The position numbers and the translations under genes are program-made. A stretch of DNA of 39,211 nt. It comes from Flavobacteriaceae bacterium. GTDB lineage: Bacteria > Bacteroidota > Bacteroidia > Flavobacteriales > Flavobacteriaceae. The stretch's first letter is position 1. The number at the start of each line of letters is the position of its first letter. Below, piece by piece: positions 1 to 10,053 of this stretch. The notes under the pieces are model-generated. The model was not told the DNA's origin and made no database searches. It worked only from the letters and a program-made list of their open reading frames with translations. Where the stretch lies: NCBI GenBank assembly GCA_002721275.1, contig PBJZ01000012.1, forward strand, positions 1-39,211. The letters are read 5' to 3'.

Positions 1-110
1 AGATGAGATTTCTTTTAAGGGTCGTAGGAGACGACTACGTTGATAGGTCACAGGTGTAAAGGCAGTAATGTCATAGCCGAGTGATACTAATTACCCGTAA
101 GCCTATCGTA
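1..110 (+). rRNA. 23S ribosomal RNA, 3' end (partial)
   Basis: The first ~110 bases carry the conserved 3' terminal part of bacterial 23S rRNA, including the stretch around 38-65 (gttgataggtcacaggtgta) and the gagtgatactaatta block around 79-93 that precedes the terminal stem strand. The 5' part lies outside the window. The 3' boundary is set by where conservation stops and AT-rich spacer begins, so it is uncertain by several bases. It is followed by 5S rRNA in the same direction, as in a normal rRNA operon. Confidence 0.9.
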
Positions 111-201
111 GAACTTTTTCTTTTATTTTAGAATTTATTGTTGAATCTGTATTTTTCAATATGTTAACTTATTATGAAGGCTTATAAGCTTTCAAAAAAA
201 T

Positions 202-308
202 AGGTGGTTATAGCAATGGGGTTCACCTCTAACCTTTCCGAACAGAGAAGTTAAGTCCATTAGCGCAGATGGTACTGCCATTTTGGTGGGAGAGTATGTC
301 GCCGCCTT
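202..308 (+). rRNA. rrf: 5S ribosomal RNA
   Basis: This is a 107-base 5S rRNA. The terminal stem is visible: 202-208 (AGGTGGT) pairs with 301-307 (GCCGCCT) with G-U pairs allowed. The conserved core ccgaacagagaagttaag (around 238-255) and the ggtactgcc...ggtgggagagta region are typical of 5S. It lies about 90 bases after the 23S end and closes the rRNA operon. Confidence 0.93.
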
Positions 309-316
309 CTTTTAAT

Positions 317-348
317 AAACCCTTTGTTTTTTAATGAAGGGTTTTTTA
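317..348 (+). terminator. Intrinsic terminator of the rRNA operon
   Basis: AAACCCTT (317-324) is complementary to AAGGGTTT (337-344), and the stem is followed directly by a T-rich tract (342-352). It sits nine bases after 5S rRNA. The T-tract overlaps the stop codon of the convergent gltD gene. Read on the minus strand, no U-run follows the stem, so it probably ends only the rRNA transcript. Confidence 0.8.
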
Positions 349-1806
349 TTTTAAATCTCCACTATGATTCTTTTTTGGAAGATTAGATACTCCCATAAGA
401 TATTCATCTACTTGACAAGCAACCTCTCTTCCTTCTGAGATAGCCCAAACAATCAATGATTGTCCTCTTCTACAGTCACCTGCAACAAAAATATTGGATT
501 TATTTGTTTGGTATTTGTTATTTGATTTAATATTCCCTTTTTCATCCATTTCTAAACCAAATTTCCCAGGTAAAGAATTCTCAGCTCCTGAAAAACCAAG
601 AGCTAGTAGGACAAGCTCACAAGGCCACTCTTTTAGTGAATCTTTATTTTCAATTAACTTAGGTCTATTATTTTTGTCTTTTTGCCATTTAACCTCAACA
701 GTTTTTAATCCAGTTAAATTACCATCAGAGTCACCAACAAACTCTTTTGTTAATATACTCCACTCCCTGTGACTTCCTTCTTCGTGAGATGAGCTAGTTT
801 TGAGTTTAAAAGGCCAATATGGCCACGGATTTTCATCCGATCGTAATTCTGATGGCTTGGGCATAATTTCAAAATTTGTGACACTTTTTGCTCCATGACG
901 ATTTGAGGTCCCAATACAATCAGATCCAGTGTCTCCTCCTCCAATAACAATAACATTTTTATTTTTAGCATCAAACCTTTTCTCACGAATATGTTGCTTA
1001 TCAACCGCTTTATTGTTATGTGGTAAGAAATCCATAGCTTGAACAACTCCTTTCAACTCAATACCATCAATAGGAAGAGACCTTTTGATTGAAGCTCCAA
1101 CCGCTATAATAATTGAATCAAATTCATCTTCTATTTCTTCAACGTGAATTGTTTTACCAACTTCAATATTACATTTAAACTTAATTCCTTCTTCGATAAG
1201 GATCTCTAAACGTCTATCAATTATATTTTTTTCCATTTTAAAATCTGGTATACCATATCTTAATAATCCACCAATTTTGTTATCTCTCTCAAAAACTGTT
1301 ACTAAATGTCCTGCTCTGTTTAATTGTTGGGCAGCGCTCAATCCAGCAGGGCCAGATCCTATTATCGCAATCTTTTTACCTGTTCTTTTTTCAGGAATAT
1401 TTGGTTTAACCCACTTTTCAGAAAAACCTCTTTCAACAATATATTTTTCAATTAGCTCAATTGATACTGGAGGATCAACTATACCCAGAACACATGCTTC
1501 TTCGCATGGAGCAGGGCATAATCTTCCTGTAAATTCTGGAAAATTATTTGTACTATGAAGGATATTTAAAGCACGTCGCCAATCATTTTCGTATACAGCA
1601 TCGTTAAAATCGGGAATCATATTTCCAAGAGGGCATCCACTGTGACAAAATGGTACACCGCAGTCCATACATCTTGCACCTTGTTCTTGTAACTTTTTTT
1701 CTTTAACCTCAATTGTAAACTCTTTGTAGTTGTTAATCCTTTTCTTTGGATCGACAACAGGTTCTTTAAGTCTATCAAATTCAATAAATCCTCTTATTTT
1801 ACCCAT
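346..1806 (-). CDS. gltD: Glutamate synthase (NADPH-type), small subunit
   Basis: The 486-residue small subunit of glutamate synthase passes electrons from NAD(P)H through FAD and Fe-S clusters to the large subunit, which makes glutamate from glutamine and 2-oxoglutarate in the cytoplasm. Visible features: an N-terminal Fe-S domain with Cys at 46, 49, 54, 58 and again 97, 101, 105; a GSGPAG dinucleotide-binding motif near residue 150; and a second GGGDTG motif near 290 for NAD(P)H. Length is normal for the family. It lies five bases downstream of gltB and is surely cotranscribed with it. Its stop codon lies in the T-tract of the rRNA terminator coming from the opposite side. Confidence 0.96.
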   Translation of the reverse strand: MGKIRGFIEFDRLKEPVVDPKKRINNYKEFTIEVKEKKLQEQGARCMDCGVPFCHSGCPLGNMIPDFNDAVYENDWRRALNILHSTNNFPEFTGRLCPAPCEEACVLGIVDPPVSIELIEKYIVERGFSEKWVKPNIPEKRTGKKIAIIGSGPAGLSAAQQLNRAGHLVTVFERDNKIGGLLRYGIPDFKMEKNIIDRRLEILIEEGIKFKCNIEVGKTIHVEEIEDEFDSIIIAVGASIKRSLPIDGIELKGVVQAMDFLPHNNKAVDKQHIREKRFDAKNKNVIVIGGGDTGSDCIGTSNRHGAKSVTNFEIMPKPSELRSDENPWPYWPFKLKTSSSHEEGSHREWSILTKEFVGDSDGNLTGLKTVEVKWQKDKNNRPKLIENKDSLKEWPCELVLLALGFSGAENSLPGKFGLEMDEKGNIKSNNKYQTNKSNIFVAGDCRRGQSLIVWAISEGREVACQVDEYLMGVSNLPKKNHSGDLK

Positions 1807-1811
1807 TTTTT

Positions 1812-4800
1812 TTATGTGTGATTTTCAGTTTTTTCTAAAGCCATTATCTGTAGTGCTTTTTTGTAATCAGTTGGCATTACCTTAATAAAATTGTATTTAC
1901 ATTTCTCCCAATTATCAAGAATATGTTTAGCTAAACTGCTTTTTGTGTACCTAAAGTGATTTTTAAGCAGGTAAATAATTTGATTAATATCCTCATCAAG
2001 AAGACTCTCTAATTCAACCATTTCTAGATTAAATTTCTTTTCATCGAAAAGATTTTTCTCATTAAATAAATATGCAATTCCACCACTCATTCCTGCTGCA
2101 AAATTTCTACCAAAACCACCTAGTATCAGAGCTACACCTCCAGTCATGTACTCACAACCATGATCACCAACACCCTCAACAACAGCTTTCGCACCTGAAT
2201 TTCTTACACAGAAACGTTCACCCGCAATACCATTTATGTATGCTTCTCCATTAGTAGCTCCATAAAGAGACACGTTTCCGATAATTATATTTTCACTAGC
2301 TTTAAATGTTGCTTTTTCGGGTACCTTTGCAACTAAGGTAGCACCAGAAAGCCCTTTTCCAAAATAATCATTTGCATTTCCATTAATCCTTAAAAAAAGT
2401 CCTGATGTAGAAAAAGCTCCAAAGCTCTGACCGGCTGTTCCATAAAATTCAATGTTTAATGTTTTTTCTTTTAGTCCATTTGCTCCATAAAGTTTTGAGA
2501 TCTCGTTACTTATTATTGCTCCCACTGATCTGTCTGTATTTTTGATAGTGAAACTTAAGTTTTGTTTCTGTCTGTTATTAATAGCAGGACCTAATTTTTC
2601 TAGAATTTGAAAATCTAAAACATTTTGTAAATTATGGTCTTGTTGAATTGTATTTCTTTCCCTGAATTCAGATGGAACTTCTGGTTTAAATAAAATTTTG
2701 GAGAGATCTATTCCTTTTGCCTTATAGTGATTAATTGCTTTTTTCATGTTGAGTTTTTGAGATTGCCCAACCATTTCGTCAATGCTTCTAAACCCTAACT
2801 CTGACATAATTTCTCTAAGTTCTTGAGCTACATAATACATATAGTTTACAACATGTTCTGGTTTACCTTTAAAGTTTTTTCTTAATTTGGGATCTTGAGT
2901 TGCAATTCCGACCGGACATGTGTTCAGGTGGCAAGCTCTCATCATTATACATCCTGAGGCAATCAGTGGAGCTGTGGAAAAGCCAAATTCTTCAGCGCCA
3001 AGTAAACATGCAATCGCTACATCTCTTCCTGTTTTCATTTGCCCATCGCATTCAAGAACTATTCTACTTCTTAAATTATTCATAACAAGGGTTTGTTGTG
3101 CTTCTGCAATACCTAGCTCCCATGGAAGACCAGCATGTTTTAAAGATGTAAGAGGTGATGCTCCTGTTCCACCATCGTAACCTGAAATTAGTATTACATC
3201 AGCTTTAGCTTTTGACACACCAGCTGCAATTGTACCCACACCAACTTCCGAAACAAGTTTAACATTTATTCTTGCTTTCCTATTTGCATTCTTTAAATCA
3301 TAAATCAATTGAGATAGGTCCTCAATTGAATAAATATCATGATGAGGCGGAGGAGATATGAGTCCAACATATGGGGTTGAGTTTCTTACTGAGGCTATGT
3401 ATGGATTAACTTTTGGTCCAGGAAGCTGGCCTCCTTCACCTGGCTTTGCTCCTTGAGCCATTTTAATTTGAATTTCACTGGCAGAGCTCAAAAAATGACT
3501 GGACACACCAAATCGACCTGATGCAACTTGTTTAATAGCGGAATTCTTTAAATCTCCATTTTCTTCGGGAGTAAATCTTTTTGTGTCTTCACCACCCTCC
3601 CCAGAATTACTTTTACCGCCAATTCTATTCATTGCAATAGCAAGATTTTCATGCGCTTCTTGACTGATTGATCCAAGAGACATTGCACCAGTTTTAAATC
3701 TTTTAACTATCTCAGTCCATGGCTCAACTTGATCTATAGGAATAGGATCGAAGTTAGAAAACTCGAATAAACCTCTGATAGTCATTAATTTTTCATTCTG
3801 GTTGTTAATCATTTCAGCGAAAGCTTTGTAGCTCTCAGGATTTTTCGTTCGAACAGCATTTTGTAGTTTTGCGATTGTTATTGGATTAACAGAATGTGCC
3901 TCACCATCTCTTCTCCATCTGTAGTCTCCACCAATTTCAAGAGGAAGACCTGATTCTTTATTGTGATTGAAAGCTTTTGAATGTCTTTTACTAATTTCCT
4001 TTTCAATTTCATACAACCCAATCCCTTCTATTCTTGTGGCAGTATTACAAAAATATTTATCAATGAAATTTTGGGATAGACCTAAAGCTTCAAAAATTTG
4101 AGAACCCCTATAGGAATTTAAAGTTGATATTCCGATTTTGTTCATTATTTTGACTAAACCCTTTGTGACTGCAACATTAAAGTTATTTATAGCTTCATTG
4201 GTTTTAATCTCAATAGTTCCTTTTTGAAAGTGATTCTTTATAATTTCGTTAACTAAAAAAGGGTTTATTGCACTAGCTCCGTATCCAAAAAGTAATGCAA
4301 AATGATGGGGTTCCCTTGGTTCGGCAGATTCAATAATAATATCAAAACGTGAACGTTTTTTTAATTTTTTTAAACCATTATGAACATATGCTGTAGCTAA
4401 TAAAATCGGTATTGGAGCAAGTTTTTTTGAGACACCTCTATCGGAAAGAATAATCAGATTATGATTTTCTTCAATAGCTATTTCAATTGATTCAACTATA
4501 GAGTTTAATGCGTTTTCAATTCCATTTAGTCCAAACTCAACCTCATATAGAGTTTTCACAGTAAAGGATTTGAAAGATGGGTGTTTTAAATATTTTATTT
4601 TGGATAAGTCATCATTTGAAATTATTGGATTTTGAATTCTTAATTTTTTACAATGTTTTTCAGTTATATCAAATAAATTAAAATCATTGCCAAGCGTTAA
4701 GCTAGTATCAGTAATTATTTCCTCTCTTATTCCATCTAATGGTGGATTAGTAACCTGAGCAAAAAGTTGTTTAAAATAATTGAAAATTAATTGTGGTCTA

Positions 4801-6314
4801 TCAGAGAGAACTGCCAATGGTGTATCAGTGCCCATAGACCCTATGGACTCTTTGGCGAGTTTGGCCATTGGAATTATTATAGTTTTTAAATCCTCGTGTG
4901 TGTAACCAAAAATTCTCATTCGAGTCTCAAAGTCCTCATTTTCTTCCTTTAAAGTATTTTTATTTAATTGTATTTCTCCTAAATGCAAAATATTTTTCTT
5001 GATCCATTGTGAGTATGGATAGATAGAGGTAATAGTTTTTTTGATTTCGTCATCATTAATAATTCGTCCTTCGTCCATGTTAACTAAAAACATTTTTCCA
5101 GGTTCAAGTCTTCCGTGTAACTTTATGTTTTCCGGTAAAATATTAAGAACTCCAGCCTCTGACGACATCACAACATACCCATCTTTAGTTACAGTATATC
5201 TTGATGGCCTTAATCCATTTCTGTCTAAAAGCGCACCTATATATTTTCCATCTGTAAAAGGAATGGATGCCGGGCCATCCCAAGGTTCCATTATACACGA
5301 ATTATACTCATAAAATGCTTTTTTCTTCTTATCCATTGATGGATGTTTTTCCCATGCCTCAGGCACCAGCATCATCATCACTTCAGGGAGAGATCTGCCA
5401 GTTGCAAGTAATAGTTCTACTACCATATCCATTGAAGCTGAGTCAGATTTACCAGCTAAAATAATAGGCACAATTTTCTTTATTTCAGGTCCAAAAATAT
5501 CACTTTCTAAAAGCTCTTCCCTTGTTTGCATTCTACTTAAATTTCCTTTGTAAGTATTGATTTCTCCATTGTGACACATATAACGGAATGGTTGAGCTAG
5601 ATCCCACGTTGGAAAGGTATTTGTTGAGAATCTTTGGTGTACTAATGCAAGCCTTGTAACCACTGAAGGATCAGATAAATCTTGATAGAAATTTTTGATA
5701 TCTTCAGGAATTAAAAGACCTTTATAAATAATAGTTCTTGGCGATAAACTAGAGAAATAAAAGTACTTAGATTGTGAAATTTCTGAGTTGAAAATAATAT
5801 TCTCACTTATTTTTCTTGCACAAAAAAGTTTGGTATTAAATGAGTTTTCGTCAACTTTGGGGTTAGGATTTCCAATAAAAACTTGCATTATAAAAGGTTC
5901 AGTTTGAGATGCAATATCACCAACAACTCCTTCTTTAGTCGGAACATTTCTCCATCCCAAAATATTCAACCCTTGTTTTTTAATTTCTGATTCAAAAACC
6001 CCTATACAATAAGTTTTTTGATTTTCTTTTTGAGGTAAAAAAACCATACCTACGGCATATTTAGTGGGATCGGGAATCTCGAAATCACAATTTTTTTTAA
6101 AAAAATCATGAGGTATTTCAATCAAAATTCCAGCACCGTCTCCTGTTTTACCGTCTGAGCTTACTGCGCCTCTGTGCTCAAGAACACAGAGAATATTAAG
6201 TGCTTTGTGAATTATATCATTAGTTTTCTCACCTTTCAAGCTGCATATAAACCCAGCGCCACAATTGTCGTGTTCATTTTGGGGGTCATAAAGTCCTTGC
6301 TTATCTGGGAGCAT
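1812..6314 (-). CDS. gltB: Glutamate synthase, large subunit
   Basis: The 1500-residue large subunit carries a glutaminase domain, a central domain, the FMN-binding synthase domain and the C-terminal beta-helix domain. Known family chemistry is glutamine hydrolysis, channelling of ammonia and reductive amination of 2-oxoglutarate. Cys18 in DNCGAGF would become the N-terminal nucleophile after removal of a 17-residue propeptide, as in other class II amidotransferases. The 3Fe-4S cluster signature CIMMRACHLNTC (Cys spaced 5 and 4 apart) is present in the synthase domain. The C-terminal glycine-rich repeats are intact (GTAGQSFG, VVEGVGDHGCEYMTGG). Full length for the family. It is first in the gltB-gltD operon. 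Confidence 0.97.
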   Translation of the reverse strand: MLPDKQGLYDPQNEHDNCGAGFICSLKGEKTNDIIHKALNILCVLEHRGAVSSDGKTGDGAGILIEIPHDFFKKNCDFEIPDPTKYAVGMVFLPQKENQKTYCIGVFESEIKKQGLNILGWRNVPTKEGVVGDIASQTEPFIMQVFIGNPNPKVDENSFNTKLFCARKISENIIFNSEISQSKYFYFSSLSPRTIIYKGLLIPEDIKNFYQDLSDPSVVTRLALVHQRFSTNTFPTWDLAQPFRYMCHNGEINTYKGNLSRMQTREELLESDIFGPEIKKIVPIILAGKSDSASMDMVVELLLATGRSLPEVMMMLVPEAWEKHPSMDKKKKAFYEYNSCIMEPWDGPASIPFTDGKYIGALLDRNGLRPSRYTVTKDGYVVMSSEAGVLNILPENIKLHGRLEPGKMFLVNMDEGRIINDDEIKKTITSIYPYSQWIKKNILHLGEIQLNKNTLKEENEDFETRMRIFGYTHEDLKTIIIPMAKLAKESIGSMGTDTPLAVLSDRPQLIFNYFKQLFAQVTNPPLDGIREEIITDTSLTLGNDFNLFDITEKHCKKLRIQNPIISNDDLSKIKYLKHPSFKSFTVKTLYEVEFGLNGIENALNSIVESIEIAIEENHNLIILSDRGVSKKLAPIPILLATAYVHNGLKKLKKRSRFDIIIESAEPREPHHFALLFGYGASAINPFLVNEIIKNHFQKGTIEIKTNEAINNFNVAVTKGLVKIMNKIGISTLNSYRGSQIFEALGLSQNFIDKYFCNTATRIEGIGLYEIEKEISKRHSKAFNHNKESGLPLEIGGDYRWRRDGEAHSVNPITIAKLQNAVRTKNPESYKAFAEMINNQNEKLMTIRGLFEFSNFDPIPIDQVEPWTEIVKRFKTGAMSLGSISQEAHENLAIAMNRIGGKSNSGEGGEDTKRFTPEENGDLKNSAIKQVASGRFGVSSHFLSSASEIQIKMAQGAKPGEGGQLPGPKVNPYIASVRNSTPYVGLISPPPHHDIYSIEDLSQLIYDLKNANRKARINVKLVSEVGVGTIAAGVSKAKADVILISGYDGGTGASPLTSLKHAGLPWELGIAEAQQTLVMNNLRSRIVLECDGQMKTGRDVAIACLLGAEEFGFSTAPLIASGCIMMRACHLNTCPVGIATQDPKLRKNFKGKPEHVVNYMYYVAQELREIMSELGFRSIDEMVGQSQKLNMKKAINHYKAKGIDLSKILFKPEVPSEFRERNTIQQDHNLQNVLDFQILEKLGPAINNRQKQNLSFTIKNTDRSVGAIISNEISKLYGANGLKEKTLNIEFYGTAGQSFGAFSTSGLFLRINGNANDYFGKGLSGATLVAKVPEKATFKASENIIIGNVSLYGATNGEAYINGIAGERFCVRNSGAKAVVEGVGDHGCEYMTGGVALILGGFGRNFAAGMSGGIAYLFNEKNLFDEKKFNLEMVELESLLDEDINQIIYLLKNHFRYTKSSLAKHILDNWEKCKYNFIKVMPTDYKKALQIMALEKTENHT

Positions 6315-6347
6315 GATTTATATTATTAGATTAATTAAGTGAAAAAT

Positions 6348-6355
6348 CAAATTTA
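6348..6355 (-). promoter_or_regulatory. Possible -7 box of the gltBD promoter
   Basis: On the minus strand the sequence reads TAAATTTG, matching the Bacteroidetes -7 consensus TAnnTTTG, 34 bases before the gltB start codon. I could not find a TTG/TTTG -33 box at the usual ~19-base spacing, so this is only a half-site. The divergent intergenic region 6315-6485 holds nothing else I can identify. Confidence 0.3.
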
Positions 6356-6485
6356 ATATTTTTGGATATGTTTTTGATTATTTCATGCTGCCAATATTAG
6401 GATATATAAGTAATTTCTAAATATTTTGTGAAAAATATATATATTCGATAAAAAAACATATTTATTTTTAAACAATTCACAATTT

Positions 6486-7550
6486 ATGATTAGAAATAAA
6501 AAAATATTTAGAGTTATTGGGACAATGTCTGGAACTTCTCTCGATGGGATAGATATTGTTTTTGTTGAGTTCAATATAATCACATGGAAATATAAAATAT
6601 TGAAAACCACATTTATTCCATATAATGAATACTGGACTAATAAGCTGTCTGAAATTCATAATAAATCAAAAAAAACTCTTCTAAAAATTGATTTATTGTA
6701 CTCAAACTTTTTGGGAACAAAAATAAATGAATTTATTGTAAAGAATAATCTTAAAAAAATTGATTTGGTTTCCTCTCACGGACACACAGCAATACATAAT
6801 CCAACAGAAGGAGTAACATATCAGTTAGGAAACCTTACTACTATCAATAACAAATATAAGATAATGACTGTTTGTGATTTTAGGACTCAGGACATAGCTA
6901 TGGGTGGTCAGGGTGCACCACTTGTTCCAGTTGGTGATTCAATTCTTTTTTCCAAATTCACAGCATGTTTAAATTTAGGTGGTTTTGCAAATATTTCGAG
7001 GAAAAAAAATAAAAAGGTTATTGCATATGATATTTGCTCAGTCAACGTAGTTTTAAATTATTTATCGATAAAAAAAAGGATAAAATATGACAAAAATGGG
7101 TTGATTGCATCATCAGGAAAAATAATTACCTCTTTATTAAATCAATTAAACTCACTTGAATTTTATAAATTAAATCATCCAAAATCATTAGGGGTCGAAT
7201 GGGTATCAAATGTTATATTTCCAATATTAGAAAATTTTTTAATTAAGTATCCATTGGAGAGTGTAATGCATACTTACGTTATCCACATAGTTAATGTAAT
7301 TTCCTTATCATTGAGTCCATCAGATAAAATTCTAGTTACAGGAGGTGGAGCACATAATAAGTATTTAATCAACAAATTAAAATTAAAAACAGAAGCTAGA
7401 ATTATTCTACCTTCAAATGAAATAATAAACTTTAAAGAAGCAATAATATTTGCACTTTTGGGTCTGTTGAAGGTTTTGAATATTAATAATTGTTTTTCCT
7501 CAGTAACAGGAGCCAAAGAAGACCATTCCTCTGGAAAAATAATTGAATGA
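6486..7550 (+). CDS. anmK: Anhydro-N-acetylmuramic acid kinase
   Basis: A 354-residue member of the AnmK family, which phosphorylates and opens 1,6-anhydro-MurNAc released by peptidoglycan turnover, giving MurNAc-6-phosphate for recycling in the cytoplasm. The ATP-binding signature GTMSGTSLDGID lies at residues ~12-23, SSHGHTAIHNP near 98, DFRTQDIAMGGQGAPLVP near 132-149, LNLGGFANIS near 163, and the C-terminal VTGGGAHNKYL motif near 285. Slightly shorter than the E. coli protein (369). The ATG at 6486 places the kinase motif at the normal distance from the start. Divergent from gltB and 85 bases ahead of nhaD. Confidence 0.95.
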   Translation: MIRNKKIFRVIGTMSGTSLDGIDIVFVEFNIITWKYKILKTTFIPYNEYWTNKLSEIHNKSKKTLLKIDLLYSNFLGTKINEFIVKNNLKKIDLVSSHGHTAIHNPTEGVTYQLGNLTTINNKYKIMTVCDFRTQDIAMGGQGAPLVPVGDSILFSKFTACLNLGGFANISRKKNKKVIAYDICSVNVVLNYLSIKKRIKYDKNGLIASSGKIITSLLNQLNSLEFYKLNHPKSLGVEWVSNVIFPILENFLIKYPLESVMHTYVIHIVNVISLSLSPSDKILVTGGGAHNKYLINKLKLKTEARIILPSNEIINFKEAIIFALLGLLKVLNINNCFSSVTGAKEDHSSGKIIE

Positions 7551-7635
7551 TTTAGTCTATAAAATTAATTTTTATAATTTAGTGATCATAATTTACTTTA
7601 GATTGCTTGTTGCGATTTAATATCTAAAATATTAT

Positions 7636-8964
7636 ATGGAGATTGTCGTAATAGGTTTATTCTTTGCAGGTTATTTAGCAATTACACTAGAGCATACTTT
7701 AAAAATAGACAAACTCATACCAGCACTTGGTATGATGGCATCTTTATGGGCAATTATTTCTTTATTTCATTTAGAAGTTTTCAATGTTAATATTGTGATG
7801 AAGAAACTTGAAATATCTCATATTGATGAGGTTTTACTTCATCACTTAGGCAAAACAGCAGAGATCATAATTTTTTTATTAGGAGCTATGACTATAGTTG
7901 AAATAATTGATTATTTCAATGGATTTTTTACGATTAAAACTTTTATAAAAACCAAAAATAAAATTAAATTATTGTGGATTTTTTCGAGTTTAGCATTTGT
8001 ACTTTCTGCAATTATTGATAATTTGACTGCAACTATAGTTTTAATTACTATACTTCAAAAAATAATTCATGATAAAAATTCAAGAGTTTGGTTTGCCGCC
8101 TTGATAGTCATTGCAGCAAATGCGGGAGGAGCCTGGTCGCCAATAGGAGATGTTACAACAACCATGCTTTGGATTGGGGATAAAGTCACTACAATGAATT
8201 TAATTAGCTATGTGTTCCTTCCGTCATTGGTTTGTTTAATTATTCCTGTTTTCATCGCTTCATTAATGAAACCTTTTCAAGGTTATATTAAGAGCGATGA
8301 TAATGATGATGACAATTTTGATTCAAAAGGATCAATCATGCTTTATTTAGGCCTTGGTGCGATAGTTTTTGTACCAGTGTTTAAAACACTAACTCATCTT
8401 CCGCCCTATGTTGGAATGATGCTCTCTCTTGCAATTGTGGCTACTTTTGCTGAAATATTTAGTAATGCTAAAATAAATATTAGCTCAGTTGACTTTGAGA
8501 GTGATTTTCATTCAAATTACAGTCCTGTTCATAGTTCGTTGTCTAAAATTGAATTGCCTAGTATCCTCTTCTTTCTTGGAATTTTATTATCTGTAGCAGC
8601 TTTGGAATCATTAGGGGTACTATTTAAATTTGCAGACCAATTAAATACTTTAATACCTAATACAGATCTAGTAGTAATTCTTTTTGGATTTGGTTCAGCA
8701 GTTATTGATAATGTGCCTTTGGTAGCTGCCAGTATGGGTATGTTTTCGGAGACCACAGATAATCCACTATGGCACTTTATTGCCTACTCTGCTGGAACTG
8801 GTGGGAGTATGTTAATAATTGGCTCTGCAGCAGGGGTTGTTGCTATGGGGATGGAAAGAATCGATTTTTTTTGGTATTTGAAAAATATTTCATGGCTTGC
8901 TTTAGTTGGTTTTTTGTCCGGTTCAGTTACTTTTATTTTATTACGTACTTTTATTTTTAAATAA
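7636..8964 (+). CDS. nhaD: Na+/H+ antiporter, NhaD family
   Basis: A 442-residue polytopic inner-membrane protein of the NhaD branch of the ion transporter superfamily, which expels Na+ in exchange for H+. Family motifs are clear: IIDNLTATIVLITIL around 126-140, ANAGGAWSPIGDVTTT around 161-176, and the second half's IDNVPLVAASMGMF motif; the two Asp-Asn pairs sit in paired re-entrant regions of the inverted repeat. A short acidic loop (DDNDDDNFD, near 218) separates the halves. It is the first gene of a tight run with exbB (18-base gap), exbD, a TonB-like protein and folC. Sodium export fits a marine cell, which is an inference. Confidence 0.92.
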   Translation: MEIVVIGLFFAGYLAITLEHTLKIDKLIPALGMMASLWAIISLFHLEVFNVNIVMKKLEISHIDEVLLHHLGKTAEIIIFLLGAMTIVEIIDYFNGFFTIKTFIKTKNKIKLLWIFSSLAFVLSAIIDNLTATIVLITILQKIIHDKNSRVWFAALIVIAANAGGAWSPIGDVTTTMLWIGDKVTTMNLISYVFLPSLVCLIIPVFIASLMKPFQGYIKSDDNDDDNFDSKGSIMLYLGLGAIVFVPVFKTLTHLPPYVGMMLSLAIVATFAEIFSNAKINISSVDFESDFHSNYSPVHSSLSKIELPSILFFLGILLSVAALESLGVLFKFADQLNTLIPNTDLVVILFGFGSAVIDNVPLVAASMGMFSETTDNPLWHFIAYSAGTGGSMLIIGSAAGVVAMGMERIDFFWYLKNISWLALVGFLSGSVTFILLRTFIFK

Positions 8965-8982
8965 TAAATACTTAAGGTTACT

Positions 8983-9654
8983 ATGTTATATTTTCAAGAA
9001 GTTAATTCTATCCAAACGGAAAAGACGGTATCAATATTTGAACTAATAGAAAGTTCAGGTATTGGTGGAATTACAATTATAAGTATTCTCTCTATTTTAT
9101 TAATTATAGCAGTTTATATATATTTTGAACGTTTATTTGAAATAAGATCTGCTTCTAGTATTGATAAGAACTTTATGCCAAAAATTAGATCATATATTTT
9201 AAAAGGTAAAATTGATACAGCCAAATCATTTTGTAATTCAATTGATACTCCGGTAGCAAGGTTATTAGAGAGAGGTGTTTCGCGAATTGGACGCCCGCTA
9301 GAGGATATAAATTCTGCTCTAGAAAATGCTGGAAGAATTGAAATATATAAATTGGAAAAAAATGTAAGTATTCTTGCTACTATTGCAGGTGTAGCACCAA
9401 TGATTGGTTTTTTAGGAACTGTTATAGGAATGATTTTATCAATATTTGAAATATCCAATGCTGGAGGAAATATTGATATGCAACTATTATCTAATGGTTT
9501 ATATACAGCAATGACAACAACTGTTGCTGGTTTAGTAGTTGGTATTATTGGGTATATTGCTCATAATCATTTGGTTGTGAAAACAAATAAAGTGATATAT
9601 CAAATGGAAGCTACATCACTTGAGTTTTTTGATTTATTAAACGAACCTACTTAA
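8983..9654 (+). CDS. exbB: MotA/TolQ/ExbB-family proton channel subunit
   Basis: A 223-residue ExbB/TolQ-type inner-membrane protein that, with ExbD, uses the proton gradient to energise outer-membrane transport through a TonB-like partner. One membrane segment lies near residues 27-47, followed by a cytoplasmic domain with the family pattern (ARLLERGVSRI, residues ~88-98). Two more segments follow: ATIAGVAPMIGFLGTVIGM near 131-149, and AMTTTVAGLVVGIIGYIAH near 171-190. The last is the pore-lining segment with the typical TTVAGL motif. The stop codon is immediately followed by the exbD ATG (no gap), implying translational coupling. TolQ and ExbB cannot be told apart by sequence alone here; the downstream TonB-like gene favours ExbB. 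Confidence 0.9.
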   Translation: MLYFQEVNSIQTEKTVSIFELIESSGIGGITIISILSILLIIAVYIYFERLFEIRSASSIDKNFMPKIRSYILKGKIDTAKSFCNSIDTPVARLLERGVSRIGRPLEDINSALENAGRIEIYKLEKNVSILATIAGVAPMIGFLGTVIGMILSIFEISNAGGNIDMQLLSNGLYTAMTTTVAGLVVGIIGYIAHNHLVVKTNKVIYQMEATSLEFFDLLNEPT

Positions 9655-10050
9655 ATGAATTTTAAGGGAAGAAATAAAATTAGTCCAGATTTTAACCTGT
9701 CCTCAATGACAGACATTGTTTTTTTACTTTTAATATTTTTTATGATTGCTTCTACTCTTTCGCAACAATTAAATACAATTAAAATTAATTTACCAGAGGC
9801 AAAGGGTAAGACAGAAAATAGAAAATCTGTTGTTGTATCCTTATTATCCAATGATAGAGTATATGTTGACAATGAGTTAGTTGAAAAAATATATTTAGAG
9901 CAAAAAATCCTAAAAAGAATCGATAAAATTCAACCACCATCAATTATTTTGAGAGCCGAAAAAAGTGTTCGTATTGATAATGTGGTATTTGTTATGAATA
10001 TTGCTAACAAAAATAGTATTAGAGTAGTGTTAGCGGTTGATTCCAATTAA
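9655..10050 (+). CDS. exbD: ExbD/TolR-family biopolymer transport protein
   Basis: A 131-residue ExbD/TolR protein: a short cytoplasmic N-terminus, one membrane helix (SMTDIVFLLLIFFMIASTL, residues ~17-35) and a periplasmic domain. Asp20 in the helix is the conserved protonatable residue of the family. The periplasmic part (VVVSLLSNDRVYVDNELV, PPSIILRAEKSVRIDNVV) has the typical ExbD fold pattern. It starts on the base after the exbB stop codon and ends three bases before the TonB-like gene. It partners ExbB as the proton-driven motor. Confidence 0.92.
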   Translation: MNFKGRNKISPDFNLSSMTDIVFLLLIFFMIASTLSQQLNTIKINLPEAKGKTENRKSVVVSLLSNDRVYVDNELVEKIYLEQKILKRIDKIQPPSIILRAEKSVRIDNVVFVMNIANKNSIRVVLAVDSN

Positions 10051-10053
10051 ATT

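Noticed and set aside
9114-9458. 114-residue open frame opposite exbB
   Set aside because: It lies within exbB on the opposite strand; composition reflects the complement of a membrane protein gene.
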